Assembly: GCA_019419995.1 (NCBI GenBank)
Contig: JAHZHZ010000009.1
Coordinates: forward strand, 12,034-76,033
Length of the DNA stretch: 64,000 nucleotides
Origin: Clostridiales bacterium
GTDB taxonomy: Bacteria; Bacillota; Clostridia; Christensenellales; Aristaeellaceae
Reading direction: 5' to 3'
Shown one piece after another: positions 7,972 to 16,764 of this stretch (position 1 is its first letter; each line of letters begins with the position of its first letter). The notes beneath the pieces are model-generated. The model saw only the letters and a program-made list of their open reading frames with translations, made no database searches and was not told the origin of the DNA. Position numbers and translations under genes: made by a program.

Positions 7972-8457
7972 TCAAAGTGAACGATAATGAAGTATGATGT
8001 CCTGAAAGCTACCATCCTTCATGCGAAAGCCTTGGGAGATGACGCCCAGGCGGGTAAAGCCCAGTTTTTGATAAAGGTGCAGAGCTGCAGTGTTGTTGGC
8101 CACTACGGCGTTAAACTGGATGATTTTGAAGCCCAGATTTCGGGCTGTAATTAGACAGTGGCGCACCAGCGCTTCACCGATGCCCTGGCCTCGCTGCGCC
8201 GCGTCTACCGCGTAGCTGGCGTTGCAGATGTGGCCACAACGGCCCACGTTGTTGGGATGCAGAATGTACAGGCCGACCACCTTCCCCTCCGCATCCTCTG
8301 CGATACCGGTAAAACTCTGTTCGAGAAAGAAGGTGTTCCCTCCGGCTTCATCCAAAAATTCCTCCTGAGGAAAGGCGACACCATCTTCCACCACCCGGTT
8401 CCAGATTGCGGATGCGGCTGCTGCGTCGCCGGTGCGATATTGACGCACGGAAATCAT
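7972..8457 (-). CDS. GNAT acetyltransferase (PhnO/YncA-like)
   Basis: A 161-residue protein, MISVRQYRTGDAAAASAIWN onward, with the acetyl-CoA motif DAAQRGQGIGEALV (about residues 82-95) and the C-terminal QKLGFTRLGV typical of the group. The FPQEEF and Y-x-N-N-V segments resemble phosphinothricin/methionine-sulfone type acetyltransferases, but the acceptor cannot be fixed. The start is the ATG at 8457 behind AGGAGGT. It follows the tsaC2 stop after one base, so it is the last gene of the rpmE-to-tsaC2 minus-strand group. Confidence 0.8.
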   Translation of the reverse strand: MISVRQYRTGDAAAASAIWNRVVEDGVAFPQEEFLDEAGGNTFFLEQSFTGIAEDAEGKVVGLYILHPNNVGRCGHICNASYAVDAAQRGQGIGEALVRHCLITARNLGFKIIQFNAVVANNTAALHLYQKLGFTRLGVISQGFRMKDGSFQDIILHYRSL

Positions 8458-8458
8458 G

Positions 8459-9493
8459 CTATACCTCCTCGATGTGAAAGGCTGCTGCACGGCCCAGGCG
8501 ATTCATGACAGCCAGTCCGATCCCCTCGGCATCCACGGCTTCGGAAAAAATCACGGTTGCTCCTGCGTCATCTGCCTGCCGGAGATCGGCAAAGACACTA
8601 TGGGCCATGGCACCTGCATCCCTACCCAGCGAGGCGCAGTTCCGGTTACCATAGCGGAAGAGATTTCCTTCCAGCGCCAGAATCAGCGGGCGCTGTCCCT
8701 GGACTAGGGCTGTATCGTAGGCGGTGCAGATAGCGTTGGCTACCCGTTCCGGTGTGCCCCGATAAATTGTCAGCTGTCCTTCGGGTGCATAGTGGCGGTA
8801 CTTCATGCCGGGGGAGCGGGGATGCTCGTCCTCTTTCAAGGGCCGCATTACGGCGGAATCCACCTCGCAGTCCCCACAGATCCGGGCGATCTGTTCCTGG
8901 GTAACGCCGCCGGGTCGCAGTATGCGGGGAATGTCACCGGTCATATCCACTACGGTGGATTCTACCCCCACATCGCAACTGCCACCGTCCAGAATGAGTG
9001 GGATGCGCCCATCCATATCCTCCAGCATGTGCGCCGCTGTGGTGGGACTGGGCCGACCGGATCGATTGCCGCTGGGCGCGGCAATGGGCCTGCCGCCACG
9101 GGAAATCAATTCCCGGGCTACGGGATGGGCAGGCATGCGCACGGCTACCGTTTCCAGGCCACCAGTGGTGCGCAGGGGAACCCTAGCACTTCTCGGGAAG
9201 ATCATTGTCAGCGGCCCTGGCCAGCAGGCTTGCGCCAGCTTCAGAGCATCCGGGCTAGGGGCACCCTGAATCAGGGAATACAATTCCTCCATTTGAACGA
9301 TGTGGACAATCAGCGGATTATCTCCGGGACGGCCCTTGGCCTCAAAGATGGCGGCTACGGCCTCGGGATTCAAAGCGTCCGCTGCCAATCCATAGACCGT
9401 CTCAGTGGGCATGCCCACTAGCTGACCTTCTTGAATGAGCTGCGCCGCCCAGTTCAGGGCGGCGTCATCCGGCTTTAATACGCGGGTGTTCAA
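8459..9493 (-). CDS. tsaC2: L-threonylcarbamoyladenylate synthase, two-domain Sua5 type
   Basis: A 344-residue protein. The YrdC domain (residues 10-200) carries the family motif GMPTETVYGLAADA and KGRPGDNPLIVH. A linker and a C-terminal Sua5 domain (about 215-344) give the full-length Sua5/YwlC architecture. It makes threonylcarbamoyl-AMP from Thr, bicarbonate and ATP, the first step of the tRNA t6A37 modification. It lies 24 bases after prfA in the usual clostridial order prmC-prfA-tsaC2. The mtaB gene at 19698-20981 acts on the same t6A37 base. Confidence 0.93.
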   Translation of the reverse strand: MNTRVLKPDDAALNWAAQLIQEGQLVGMPTETVYGLAADALNPEAVAAIFEAKGRPGDNPLIVHIVQMEELYSLIQGAPSPDALKLAQACWPGPLTMIFPRSARVPLRTTGGLETVAVRMPAHPVARELISRGGRPIAAPSGNRSGRPSPTTAAHMLEDMDGRIPLILDGGSCDVGVESTVVDMTGDIPRILRPGGVTQEQIARICGDCEVDSAVMRPLKEDEHPRSPGMKYRHYAPEGQLTIYRGTPERVANAICTAYDTALVQGQRPLILALEGNLFRYGNRNCASLGRDAGAMAHSVFADLRQADDAGATVIFSEAVDAEGIGLAVMNRLGRAAAFHIEEV

Positions 9494-9517
9494 TTTGCAG
9501 ACCTTCCTTATTTATCG

Positions 9518-10609
9518 TCAGTTTTCTTCCTTCAGCAGCGCCGTCTGTTCCGCTAGCGTCAGTGCGTCGATAATTTCGTCCAGATCCCCATTGATGATGC
9601 TATCGATTTTATACAGTGTCAATCCGATGCGATGATCCGTTACTCGGCCCTGGGGGAAATTGTAGGTGCGGATGCGCTCGGAACGGTCACCGGTGCCGAT
9701 CTGTCCCTTGCGCCGGTCGGCGTATTCACTCTGCTGCTTCTGGCGCTGTATGTCGTAGAGCCGGGATTTGAGTACGCGCATGGCCTGTTCCCGGTTTTGA
9801 ATCTGGCTGCGCTGGTCCTGGCTGGTTACCACCAGACCCGTGGGCAGATGAGTAATGCGTACGGCGGAATCTGTGCGGTTGACGTGCTGACCGCCTGCGC
9901 CGGAGGCACGGTAGGTATCAATGCGCAGATCGTTTGGGTTGATCTCTACTTCTACGTCGCCGGCTTCCGGAAGTACGGCTACGGTAGCGGTGGAAGTGTG
10001 GATTCGTCCAGAGGATTCCGTGACCGGAACCCGCTGGACCCGGTGTACCCCGGATTCATACTTCAATTTTTGAAAGACGTTGCGCCCCTGAATCAGAGCC
10101 ACGCTTTCTTTCACGCCGCCCAGTTCCGTGGAGCCATCTTCAATAATTTCCGCCTTCCAGCCATGTTCGTCCGCATAGTGCAGATACATGCGCAGCAGCT
10201 GAGCGGCAAAGAGGCCGGCTTCATCGCCCCCCGCACCGGCGCGTACTTCCAGCACTGCATTTTTGTGATCGTCCGGGTCCCGGGGCAACAGCGCAATGCG
10301 GGCCTGTCGGGTGGCCTCCTCCATTTGGGGAAGCAGCTTTTCCAATTCCTCCCGGGCCATATCCCGCATATCCGGATCCTCCAGAAGCTCTCGGGCAGAA
10401 GCGATTTCTTCTCGGAGCTTTCGATAAGCTACGGCAACGGAATTGAGCTCTTCTAAATCTGCGTGTTCCCGCATCAGACGGGTAAACAGGGCGCTGTCCG
10501 AGATAACCTCGGGCAACGTTATGCGTATGGAGAGTTCCTCAAACCGTCCCTCCACGCTTTCCAGCTGACTGGCAATTCGCTGTTCTTCATTAAATGTCAA
10601 GTCTGACAT
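9518..10609 (-). CDS. prfA: Peptide chain release factor 1
   Basis: A 363-residue class I release factor. It has the catalytic GGQ in ASGAGGQHVNRTDSAVR (about residue 237) and the RF1 codon-reading tripeptide PVT within RVPVTESSGRIHTS (the P-x-T that reads UAA/UAG, unlike the SPF of RF2). The GGQ glutamine is the methylation target of PrmC, encoded immediately upstream. The start chosen is the ATG at 10609 behind AGGAGTG. It is 5 bases after the prmC stop. Confidence 0.96.
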   Translation of the reverse strand: MSDLTFNEEQRIASQLESVEGRFEELSIRITLPEVISDSALFTRLMREHADLEELNSVAVAYRKLREEIASARELLEDPDMRDMAREELEKLLPQMEEATRQARIALLPRDPDDHKNAVLEVRAGAGGDEAGLFAAQLLRMYLHYADEHGWKAEIIEDGSTELGGVKESVALIQGRNVFQKLKYESGVHRVQRVPVTESSGRIHTSTATVAVLPEAGDVEVEINPNDLRIDTYRASGAGGQHVNRTDSAVRITHLPTGLVVTSQDQRSQIQNREQAMRVLKSRLYDIQRQKQQSEYADRRKGQIGTGDRSERIRTYNFPQGRVTDHRIGLTLYKIDSIINGDLDEIIDALTLAEQTALLKEEN

Positions 10610-10614
10610 TGCGT

Positions 10615-11460
10615 TCACTCCTGCTCTCTTTGCGCCCAAACAATGCGTTCGATGCCATTGAGGTCCCTGAGAATGCCGGAATCGGCCCAGTTCATGCTGT
10701 CATGCAGCATTTCCATTACATCCCGTGCCTCGCCTTCTCCCACTTCGAGGTAGATGCTGCCAGTGGGATTGAGGTGAGCGGGAAGCTCGGTGGTAATCCT
10801 GCGGTAATAGTCCAAACCATCCAACCCGCCGTCCAGCGCCTGCGCCGGCTCAAAGCGCACCTCGGTTTGCAGTTGTTCCATGTCGCTGCGACGAATGTAG
10901 GGGGGATTGGAGACGATCATGTCGAATTTTTCCCGGCCGACCGCCTTGAACAGATCGCCGTGGCGTATGGAAACATCTACATTGAGAAGATGAGCATTTT
11001 TGCGGGCAACTTCCAGAGCGCCCTGGCTTATGTCGCTCAACGTCACTTGGGCGCCGGGTACCAACGTGGCAATGGACAGACCGATAGCACCGCTACCGGT
11101 ACACAAATCCAGGACCTTGGGCTGGCGTTTGCCGTGCAGGGCCACGATGGCGGCCTCCACCAGGGTTTCGGTGTCCTGCCGGGGAATAAGCACCCGGTTG
11201 TCCACATAGAGCTTTAGTCCCATGAAATCGGAACGTTTGAGTATGTACTGGACGGGTTCGCCTTCCAGGCGGCGCCGGAGGCATTCGTTCAACTGTCGCA
11301 ATACATCAGCTTCCAGGGAGTTTTGCGCTTCAAAGCGCAGCGCCGTGGAAGTCATGTGCAGTACGTCTTCCGCCATCCACCGTGCGTCTATCGCCGGGTC
11401 AGGACATCCGGAGGCGGCCAGAGCATCCTGCGCTTCATTCAGCCATTCGCCGATTGTCAA
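10615..11460 (-). CDS. prmC: Release factor glutamine methyltransferase
   Basis: A 281-residue SAM-dependent N5-glutamine methyltransferase. It has an N-terminal helical domain, the SAM motif VLDLCTGSGAIGLS (about residues 114-127) and the catalytic SNPPYI (about 182-187). It methylates the GGQ glutamine of RF1 (next gene) and RF2. The ATG at 11460 overlaps the TGA of the DUF1385 gene, so they are coupled. Confidence 0.95.
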   Translation of the reverse strand: MTIGEWLNEAQDALAASGCPDPAIDARWMAEDVLHMTSTALRFEAQNSLEADVLRQLNECLRRRLEGEPVQYILKRSDFMGLKLYVDNRVLIPRQDTETLVEAAIVALHGKRQPKVLDLCTGSGAIGLSIATLVPGAQVTLSDISQGALEVARKNAHLLNVDVSIRHGDLFKAVGREKFDMIVSNPPYIRRSDMEQLQTEVRFEPAQALDGGLDGLDYYRRITTELPAHLNPTGSIYLEVGEGEARDVMEMLHDSMNWADSGILRDLNGIERIVWAQREQE

Positions 11461-12386
11461 TCTGTGTTCACCTCATTTTCACGTCCCGCCAGAGCGGTCT
11501 CAAAGGCGCATACGGCTACCTCGACCATCTGAGGGTGGGGTTCCAGTGCCGTCATATGCTGAAGCAAATCGAAGGGTGCCCGAATAATGCGCACGGGAAG
11601 GGTCAGCTCCGCCCGTTCCAGAGCGGAGAAAGGCTCGTTAAAGAGCGCTGCGGTCAATAGTATAATCAGAATGCGGACTATGGCGTTGACCAACAGCCCG
11701 TCTACCTTCACCGGTACAAAGAAAATCAGAGACAAAATCAGGACACTGATCAAAAAGGCCGGTTCACTGCGCTTGGTATGCAGGGGATATTCCAACGCGT
11801 TTTGTGCGGTTACTTCATCCCGGCATTCGTAGCAGTTCAGTACCTTATTGAATGCGCCTTTGTACATCAGCAACCGGCGAAATACCCGCAGGCGGCCTGC
11901 GCAGCCTATGACCGTCAACACCGCTAGTATTCGGACGATACATACGACGATATTTAATTCAGTGCGGGTTAGAGAAAAATTCTGGCGCAGGAACAATTCC
12001 GCTCCTTCAGGTGCCCCGTAGAGGCACAGTACGGACAATAAAAGCAGTAAGATGGCACTGCTCCATGCTACCAGTGTCTGGGGGTGGATTTTTAACAGGC
12101 CGGCAATGACGCGCTCCGGCTTTGTTCCTTTTACGGGATGCTGAGGATCAAGCTCTGCTGATTCATTTAAGCCGTCGAAGAAGCGCACGATATCCCGGAT
12201 CAGGCGAACCATGCCCCGCAAAAAGGGAATGCGCATGCAGGTGCGCAAAAACACCCGCGGCTCCCGGCGCATGCGCACAGAGATATCTTTGTGTGCATTG
12301 CGCACCGCGAAAATTGTGTATTTGCCCACTTCCAGGCGAACCCCCTCGGACACCGGCGTTCCGCTGAAGTGTCTGAGCTTGGCCAT
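11457..12386 (-). CDS. DUF1385 (YqhQ-like) membrane protein
   Basis: A 309-residue protein. An N-terminal soluble part of about 70 residues (VSEGVRLEVGKYTIFAVR...) is followed by about four hydrophobic segments near 105-125, 145-165, 210-230 and 235-250, and by a cytosolic tail. This matches the DUF1385/YqhQ family, commonly found between rpmE and prmC in clostridia. Its function is not established. The start is the ATG at 12386 behind AGGAGG. A strong terminator lies just upstream, so its expression may depend on read-through from rpmE. Confidence 0.8.
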   Translation of the reverse strand: MAKLRHFSGTPVSEGVRLEVGKYTIFAVRNAHKDISVRMRREPRVFLRTCMRIPFLRGMVRLIRDIVRFFDGLNESAELDPQHPVKGTKPERVIAGLLKIHPQTLVAWSSAILLLLLSVLCLYGAPEGAELFLRQNFSLTRTELNIVVCIVRILAVLTVIGCAGRLRVFRRLLMYKGAFNKVLNCYECRDEVTAQNALEYPLHTKRSEPAFLISVLILSLIFFVPVKVDGLLVNAIVRILIILLTAALFNEPFSALERAELTLPVRIIRAPFDLLQHMTALEPHPQMVEVAVCAFETALAGRENEVNTD

Positions 12387-12411
12387 GTGGCTATCCTCCT
12401 AATTTTCGGTA

Positions 12412-12442
12412 TAAAAAAACGAACCGCGCAATGCCCGGTTCG
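12412..12442 (-). terminator. Intrinsic terminator downstream of rpmE
   Basis: On the minus strand a 7-base stem, CGAACCG/CGGTTCG (12442-12420), is followed by seven Ts. It lies between rpmE and the DUF1385 gene, with no clear promoter between it and that gene. It probably attenuates the downstream operon. Confidence 0.8.
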
Positions 12443-12471
12443 GCAGGTTGCACTGCGCACATTAGACAACC

Positions 12472-12505
12472 AAAGCACCGAAAGGAAAAGCCCTCTCGGT
12501 GCTTT
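12472..12505 (-). terminator. Second hairpin right after rpmE
   Basis: A perfect 10-base stem, AAAGCACCGA / TCGGTGCTTT, lies 7 bases after the rpmE stop. It has no long T run and may protect the rpmE mRNA end or assist the terminator 30 bases further on. Confidence 0.55.
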
Positions 12506-12512
12506 GCGCTGA

Positions 12513-12710
12513 CTACATGCCGTAGCGCTTCTTGAAGCGGTCCACGCGTCCGCCAGTGTCAACCAGCTTCTGCTTGCCGGTGTAGAAGGGATGGCACTTC
12601 GAACAGATATCGACGCGCAGCTCCTTTTTCACCGAACCCGTCTCAAAGGTTTCGCCACAAACGCAGCGAACGGTCGCCTTCTGATACTTCGGATGGATAT
12701 TCTCTTTCAC
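12513..12710 (-). CDS. rpmE: Ribosomal protein bL31, zinc-binding form
   Basis: A 65-residue protein starting MKENIHPKYQ. It has CVCG (about 16-19) and CSKC (about 36-39), the four cysteines of the zinc-ribbon C+ form of L31, and ends DRFKKRYGM. The start chosen is the GTG at 12710. An in-frame GTG at 12719 lies inside the GAGGTG ribosome binding site and would give a 68-residue product. The promoter is at 12783-12811. The leader 12711-12776 contains inverted repeats (such as CTGAT...ATCAG) and could be an autoregulatory L31 leader. Confidence 0.95.
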   Translation of the reverse strand: MKENIHPKYQKATVRCVCGETFETGSVKKELRVDICSKCHPFYTGKQKLVDTGGRVDRFKKRYGM

Positions 12711-12782
12711 GGATTTCACCTCACTTTAATCGGACTGTCGGCTCTCCGTCGGAACCGGCATCTGATTAATCACACATCAGGG

Positions 12783-12811
12783 ATTATAGCACAATTCCAT
12801 AGCTGATTCAA
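12783..12811 (-). promoter_or_regulatory. Promoter of rpmE
   Basis: TTGAAT (12811-12806), a 17-base spacer and TATAAT (12788-12783) on the minus strand, about 70 bases before the rpmE start. Confidence 0.7.
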
Positions 12812-12955
12812 CCGTTTTCGCATGTTTTTACATAGGATTTCCCAATTTCCTCCGCGCATGTCCTTGATATTCAGTGCAGATACTATATAAATAGGTAAAT
12901 GCTGCACTGCGTTCTGCGAAAACAAATAATTAACATTTTTATTGTGAGGCGGCTA

Positions 12956-12984
12956 TTGACAAAATCCAGAGACAGTGCTAAATT
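12956..12984 (+). promoter_or_regulatory. Promoter of the hrcA-grpE-dnaK-dnaJ operon
   Basis: TTGACA (12956-12961), a 17-base spacer and TAAATT (12979-12984). The predicted start of transcription is near 12991, just before the CIRCE element. The rest of 12811-13065 shows no gene. Confidence 0.75.
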
Positions 12985-12995
12985 ATACCCAGACG

Positions 12996-13022
12996 TTAGC
13001 ACTCAAGCATAACGAGTGCTAA
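12996..13022 (+). promoter_or_regulatory. CIRCE element, HrcA operator of the heat-shock operon
   Basis: The exact consensus TTAGCACTC, nine bases, GAGTGCTAA. With flanking bases the arms are 10 long. It lies at the start of the transcript, 43 bases before hrcA. HrcA bound here blocks transcription, and GroEL-assisted loss of HrcA activity on heat shock relieves it. Confidence 0.97.
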
Positions 13023-13065
13023 CAGTCGAAATAAAAAGAAAAGCTTGCGGAAGGGAGGGAACCCC

Positions 13066-14094
13066 ATGAAGTTGGATGATCGGAAATTTCTGATACTCCA
13101 GGCCATTATAGATGATTACATTACAACGGCGGTGCCAGTGGGGTCCAGAACTATTTCCCGCAAATCGGGCGTAGGCTTTTCTCCCGCAACCATTCGAAAT
13201 GAAATGAGCGATCTGGAGGAACTTGGATATCTGGATCAGCCGCATACTTCGGCGGGGCGGATTCCCTCGGATAAGGCCTACCGGCTGTATGTGGACCATT
13301 TGATGAAGGTGGGGAAGCTTTCCAACGATGAGCGGGAGCGGATGCACGACTACATGCAAGCCCGGGGAGCGCAGGTGGACAGCGTGATTCGCAGCGCGGC
13401 CACCATTCTGGCGGATGCCACACAGTACGCTTCAGTGATTGTGGCACCGAAATTGGGAAGCCTGCGCATACGGCATATTCAGCTGGTGCCTGTGGCGGAG
13501 TGTACGGCGTTGCTCATTATCGTGACCAATCTGGGCATTGTCAAGGATGCCGTGATCAGGATTCCTGAAGGATTGGGCGCGGACGATTTATACAGTATCT
13601 CTCGGATGCTCACCCAGCGCCTGGCTGATAAGCCGCTGGAGGCCGTGCGTCAGACATTTTCAGAGCTGCTGCGGGAGAATGAGTACAACCGCAGGCTCAT
13701 GGGCGAGACACTGCGGGTGATTGAAAACAAGATGCAGTCGGAAGATTCCTCTGATGTGGTGGTCATGGGTAGCTCAAAGCTGCTCAATTACCCCGAATAC
13801 AGCGATGTGGAGAAGGCTCGAAACTTTCTGGCGGTGCTGGAATCAAAGGATAAAATGCGCCGGCTCATCGGCAGTGAAGGTGGCATGGAGGTTACCATCC
13901 GCATTGGTGCAGAGAACAACGCGCCTGAGATGAGTGATTGTTCCATCGTTACTGCCCGGTACCGGGTGGGTGATCAGACTACGGGCACACTAGGAATCAT
14001 CGGCCCCACGCGAATGAATTACAACAGGGTAATTTCGGTGCTGCAATTCATGAGTCGTGCTGTGAGTGAACTGCTTACTGACCACAAGCCGTAG
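13066..14094 (+). CDS. hrcA: Heat-inducible transcription repressor HrcA
   Basis: A 342-residue repressor. An N-terminal winged helix, MKLDDRKFLILQAIIDDYI...PVGSRTIS with SPATIRNEMSDLEELGYLDQPHTSAGRIPSD (residues 1-75), is followed by a GAF-like domain and insert. The C-terminal part ends with GPTRMNYNRVISVLQFMS, typical of the family. The ATG at 13066 follows GGAAGGGAGGG; an upstream TTG at 13045 is rejected. It binds the CIRCE sites at 12996 and probably 63830. It is the first gene of the heat-shock operon. Confidence 0.97.
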   Translation: MKLDDRKFLILQAIIDDYITTAVPVGSRTISRKSGVGFSPATIRNEMSDLEELGYLDQPHTSAGRIPSDKAYRLYVDHLMKVGKLSNDERERMHDYMQARGAQVDSVIRSAATILADATQYASVIVAPKLGSLRIRHIQLVPVAECTALLIIVTNLGIVKDAVIRIPEGLGADDLYSISRMLTQRLADKPLEAVRQTFSELLRENEYNRRLMGETLRVIENKMQSEDSSDVVVMGSSKLLNYPEYSDVEKARNFLAVLESKDKMRRLIGSEGGMEVTIRIGAENNAPEMSDCSIVTARYRVGDQTTGTLGIIGPTRMNYNRVISVLQFMSRAVSELLTDHKP

Positions 14095-14138
14095 AATCCG
14101 GCGGCGGCAAATAAATGCTCCGGTGAAAGGAAATTGCA

Positions 14139-14732
14139 ATGAAGAACAGGGACAATCAACAAACCAATTCCACCGCACAAGAAGCGGTGCAGGAGTCCGC
14201 GGCGCCTCAGAACGAGACGGAGGAAGTTATCGTGGAGGAAAAGAGCGCCCAGGAAAATACAGAGGAGGCCAGCATCGAACAGTGGCAGCAGGCTCTGGAA
14301 ACGGCAGTCCAGCAGAGGGATGAATATCTGGATTCTCTGCGGCGGACTCAGGCAGATTTTCAGAACTTCAAGCGCCGGAATCAGACGGCGCGATCGGACG
14401 GCTATGAGGATGGCCTTCGGGAAGCGATGACCGCCATGCTGCCGGCCATTGATAATCTGGAGCGGGCGCTGGACGCGGCCGAAAAGGCAGGTACAGACGA
14501 TGGTTTCATAGAAGGCGTGAAGATGACGCTTTCCACGCTGATGGATAGCCTAAAGCGCTTCGGCTTTGAGGAAGTTCCGGCACTGGGCGAGGAATTCAAT
14601 CCTGAATTACACAACGCCGTGATGCGGGAAGCGGGCGAGACGCCCGGAAAAATTCTGGAGGTATTCCAGAAGGGTTATCGAGTCAAGGACAAAATCATAC
14701 GCTACGCCATGGTGAAAGTGTGCGTAGAATAG
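14139..14732 (+). CDS. grpE: Nucleotide exchange factor GrpE
   Basis: A 197-residue protein. An acidic, disordered N-terminus of about 55 residues precedes a long coiled coil (about 50-115, RDEYLDSLRRTQADFQNFKRRNQ) and the beta domain ending GYRVKDKIIRYAMVKV. It releases ADP from DnaK as a homodimer. The ATG at 14139 follows GAAAGGA. It lies between hrcA and dnaK, as in most Bacillota. Confidence 0.96.
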   Translation: MKNRDNQQTNSTAQEAVQESAAPQNETEEVIVEEKSAQENTEEASIEQWQQALETAVQQRDEYLDSLRRTQADFQNFKRRNQTARSDGYEDGLREAMTAMLPAIDNLERALDAAEKAGTDDGFIEGVKMTLSTLMDSLKRFGFEEVPALGEEFNPELHNAVMREAGETPGKILEVFQKGYRVKDKIIRYAMVKVCVE

Positions 14733-14736
14733 GGGT

Positions 14737-14762
14737 AAACTTCTTTCTCAAATGAGAAGTTT
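14737..14762 (+). terminator. Small hairpin between grpE and dnaK
   Basis: AAACTTCT (14737-14744) pairs with AGAAGTTT (14755-14762). Without a T tract it is more likely an mRNA processing or stability element in front of the highly expressed dnaK. Confidence 0.35.
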
Positions 14763-14810
14763 CACATATAAAATAACCGGATAATTCGAGAATTTCAGGA
14801 GGATATAATT

Positions 14811-16631
14811 ATGAGTAAGATTATTGGTATCGATCTGGGCACTACAAATTCCTGCGTTGCCGTTATGGAAGGCGGCGAGCCTGTTGTGATCGCGAACGCC
14901 GAAGGCGGACGTACTACGCCCTCTGTCGTGGCCTTTGCCAAGAATGGCGAGCGTCTGGTGGGCCAGGTGGCCAAGCGTCAGGCGGTTACCAATCCTGATA
15001 GAACCATCATTTCCATCAAGCGGCACATGGGTACTGATTACAAAGTAGCGATTGATGATAAGAACTATTCTGCTCCGGAAATCAGCGCCATGATTCTGCA
15101 AAAGCTGAAGGCAGATGCAGAGAGCTATCTGGGTGAGACGGTGTCTGAGGCGGTTATCACCGTTCCGGCGTACTTCTCCGACTCTCAGCGTCAGGCTACC
15201 AAGGATGCCGGCCGTATTGCTGGCCTGGATGTCAAGCGCATTATCAACGAGCCCACTGCGGCGGCATTGGCCTATGGCCTGGACAAGGGCGACGCCCATA
15301 AGATTCTGGTATACGACCTGGGCGGCGGTACCTTCGATGTGTCCCTGATGGAAGTGGGCGACGGCATCTTTGAGGTTTTGGCCACTGGCGGCGACACCCA
15401 TCTGGGCGGCGACGACTTCGACCAGCGGCTGATTGACTACATCGCTGATGAGTTCAAAAAGGAGAACAGCATTGATCTGCGCCAGGACCGCATGGCTCTG
15501 CAGCGCCTGAAGGAAGCGGCGGAAAAGGCCAAGATTGAACTTTCTGGTCTGATGAGTGTTAACGTCAATCTGCCCTTTATTACCGCGGACGCTACGGGCC
15601 CCAAGCATCTGGACGTGACCATCACCCGGGCCAAGTTCAATGAGCTGACCGCTGATCTGGTGGAAAAGACTGTTGGTCCTATGAACCAGGCACTGCGCGA
15701 CGCAGGCGTTACCGCAAGTGAAATTGACAAGGTCATCCTGGTGGGCGGTTCCACCCGTATCCCGGCGGTTCAGGAAGCCGTGCAGCGCATCACCGGCAAG
15801 GAACCCTATAAGGGAATCAACCCCGACGAGTGCGTGGCCGTGGGCGCAGCCATTCAGGGCGGCGTGCTGGGCGGCGACGTCAAGGACATCGTTTTGCTGG
15901 ATGTCACGCCCCTGTCTCTGGGCATTGAAACTCTGGGCGGCGTATTTACCCGCCTGATCGAGCGCAACACCACCATCCCCGTCAAGCAGACGCAGGTGTT
16001 CTCCACTGCTGCAGATGGACAGACCAGCGTGGATGTGCACGTGCTGCAGGGCGAGCGCGAGATGGCTGCTTACAATAAAACGCTGGGCCGTTTCCAGCTC
16101 ACGGGCATTGCCCCGGCGCCCCGCGGAGTGCCGCAGATTGAGGTTACCTTTGACATCGATGCCAACGGCATTGTGCACGTTTCTGCCAAGGATCTGGGCA
16201 CTGGTAAGGAGCAGTCCATCGCCATTACTGCTTCCTCCAATATGAGCGAGGAGGAGATCAAGAAGGCTGTGGACGAAGCCGAGAAGTATGCTGCAGAAGA
16301 TAAGGCCAACAAAGAAAAGATCGAAACGCTCAACCAGGCCGACAGCCTGATCTACCAGACGGAAAAGACCATCAAGGATCTCTCCGACAAAATGGATCCT
16401 GCGGACAAGGCGCTGCTGGAGAGCGAGGTTGAGAACTTCAAGAAGATTCGCGAGAGCGGCGACGCCGATCAGATCAAGCCTGCCATGGAAGAGTTCAGCA
16501 AGAAGACCTATGAGGTGTTCGGCAAGATTTATCAGGCACAGGCGGCCCAGCAGCAGGCTGGCGATCCCAATGCCAATGGCGGTACCAAGGTCAATGATGA
16601 CGGCACTGTGGATACGGAATTTACCGAGTAA
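14811..16631 (+). CDS. dnaK: Chaperone DnaK (Hsp70)
   Basis: A 606-residue Hsp70. The N-terminus is IIGIDLGTTNSCVAVMEGG (phosphate 1 motif), with later DLGGGTFDVSLM and VGGSTRIPAVQ motifs. The substrate-binding domain starts near LLDVTPLSLGIETLGG, and the helical lid ends in a D/N/G-rich tail TVDTEFTE. It lacks the GrpE-contact insertion found in Gram-negative DnaK (residues near 80-105 are short), as in Bacillota. ATG at 14811 behind AGGAGG. Strong codon bias fits high expression. Confidence 0.98.
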   Translation: MSKIIGIDLGTTNSCVAVMEGGEPVVIANAEGGRTTPSVVAFAKNGERLVGQVAKRQAVTNPDRTIISIKRHMGTDYKVAIDDKNYSAPEISAMILQKLKADAESYLGETVSEAVITVPAYFSDSQRQATKDAGRIAGLDVKRIINEPTAAALAYGLDKGDAHKILVYDLGGGTFDVSLMEVGDGIFEVLATGGDTHLGGDDFDQRLIDYIADEFKKENSIDLRQDRMALQRLKEAAEKAKIELSGLMSVNVNLPFITADATGPKHLDVTITRAKFNELTADLVEKTVGPMNQALRDAGVTASEIDKVILVGGSTRIPAVQEAVQRITGKEPYKGINPDECVAVGAAIQGGVLGGDVKDIVLLDVTPLSLGIETLGGVFTRLIERNTTIPVKQTQVFSTAADGQTSVDVHVLQGEREMAAYNKTLGRFQLTGIAPAPRGVPQIEVTFDIDANGIVHVSAKDLGTGKEQSIAITASSNMSEEEIKKAVDEAEKYAAEDKANKEKIETLNQADSLIYQTEKTIKDLSDKMDPADKALLESEVENFKKIRESGDADQIKPAMEEFSKKTYEVFGKIYQAQAAQQQAGDPNANGGTKVNDDGTVDTEFTE

Positions 16632-16653
16632 TGGATTTAATAAAATGACGCGT

Positions 16654-16683
16654 ACGGGGGCAGGGGCGTACCCTTGCCCCCGT
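16654..16683 (+). terminator. GC-rich hairpin between dnaK and dnaJ
   Basis: ACGGGGGCA-GGG (16654-16665) pairs with CCCTTGCCCCCGT (16671-16683) with one bulge. No U tract follows. It could reduce dnaJ expression relative to dnaK or act as a 3' stabiliser. Confidence 0.5.
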
Positions 16684-16764
16684 AAACTGAAAATAAAACG
16701 GAACGGCGCGAGGCAAAATTGCGGTTGATAAGGAACTGGCGCGCCGTACAAAGAGGGGAGACAT

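Noticed and set aside
12711..12719. A longer 68-residue start for bL31
   Set aside because: The GTG at 12719 is part of the ribosome binding site. The GTG at 12710 gives the usual length and N-terminus MKENIHP.
14748..16751. A 667-codon open frame on the minus strand across dnaK
   Set aside because: It is antisense to a perfect dnaK and arises from strong third-position GC bias. It has no ribosome binding site or recognisable domain.
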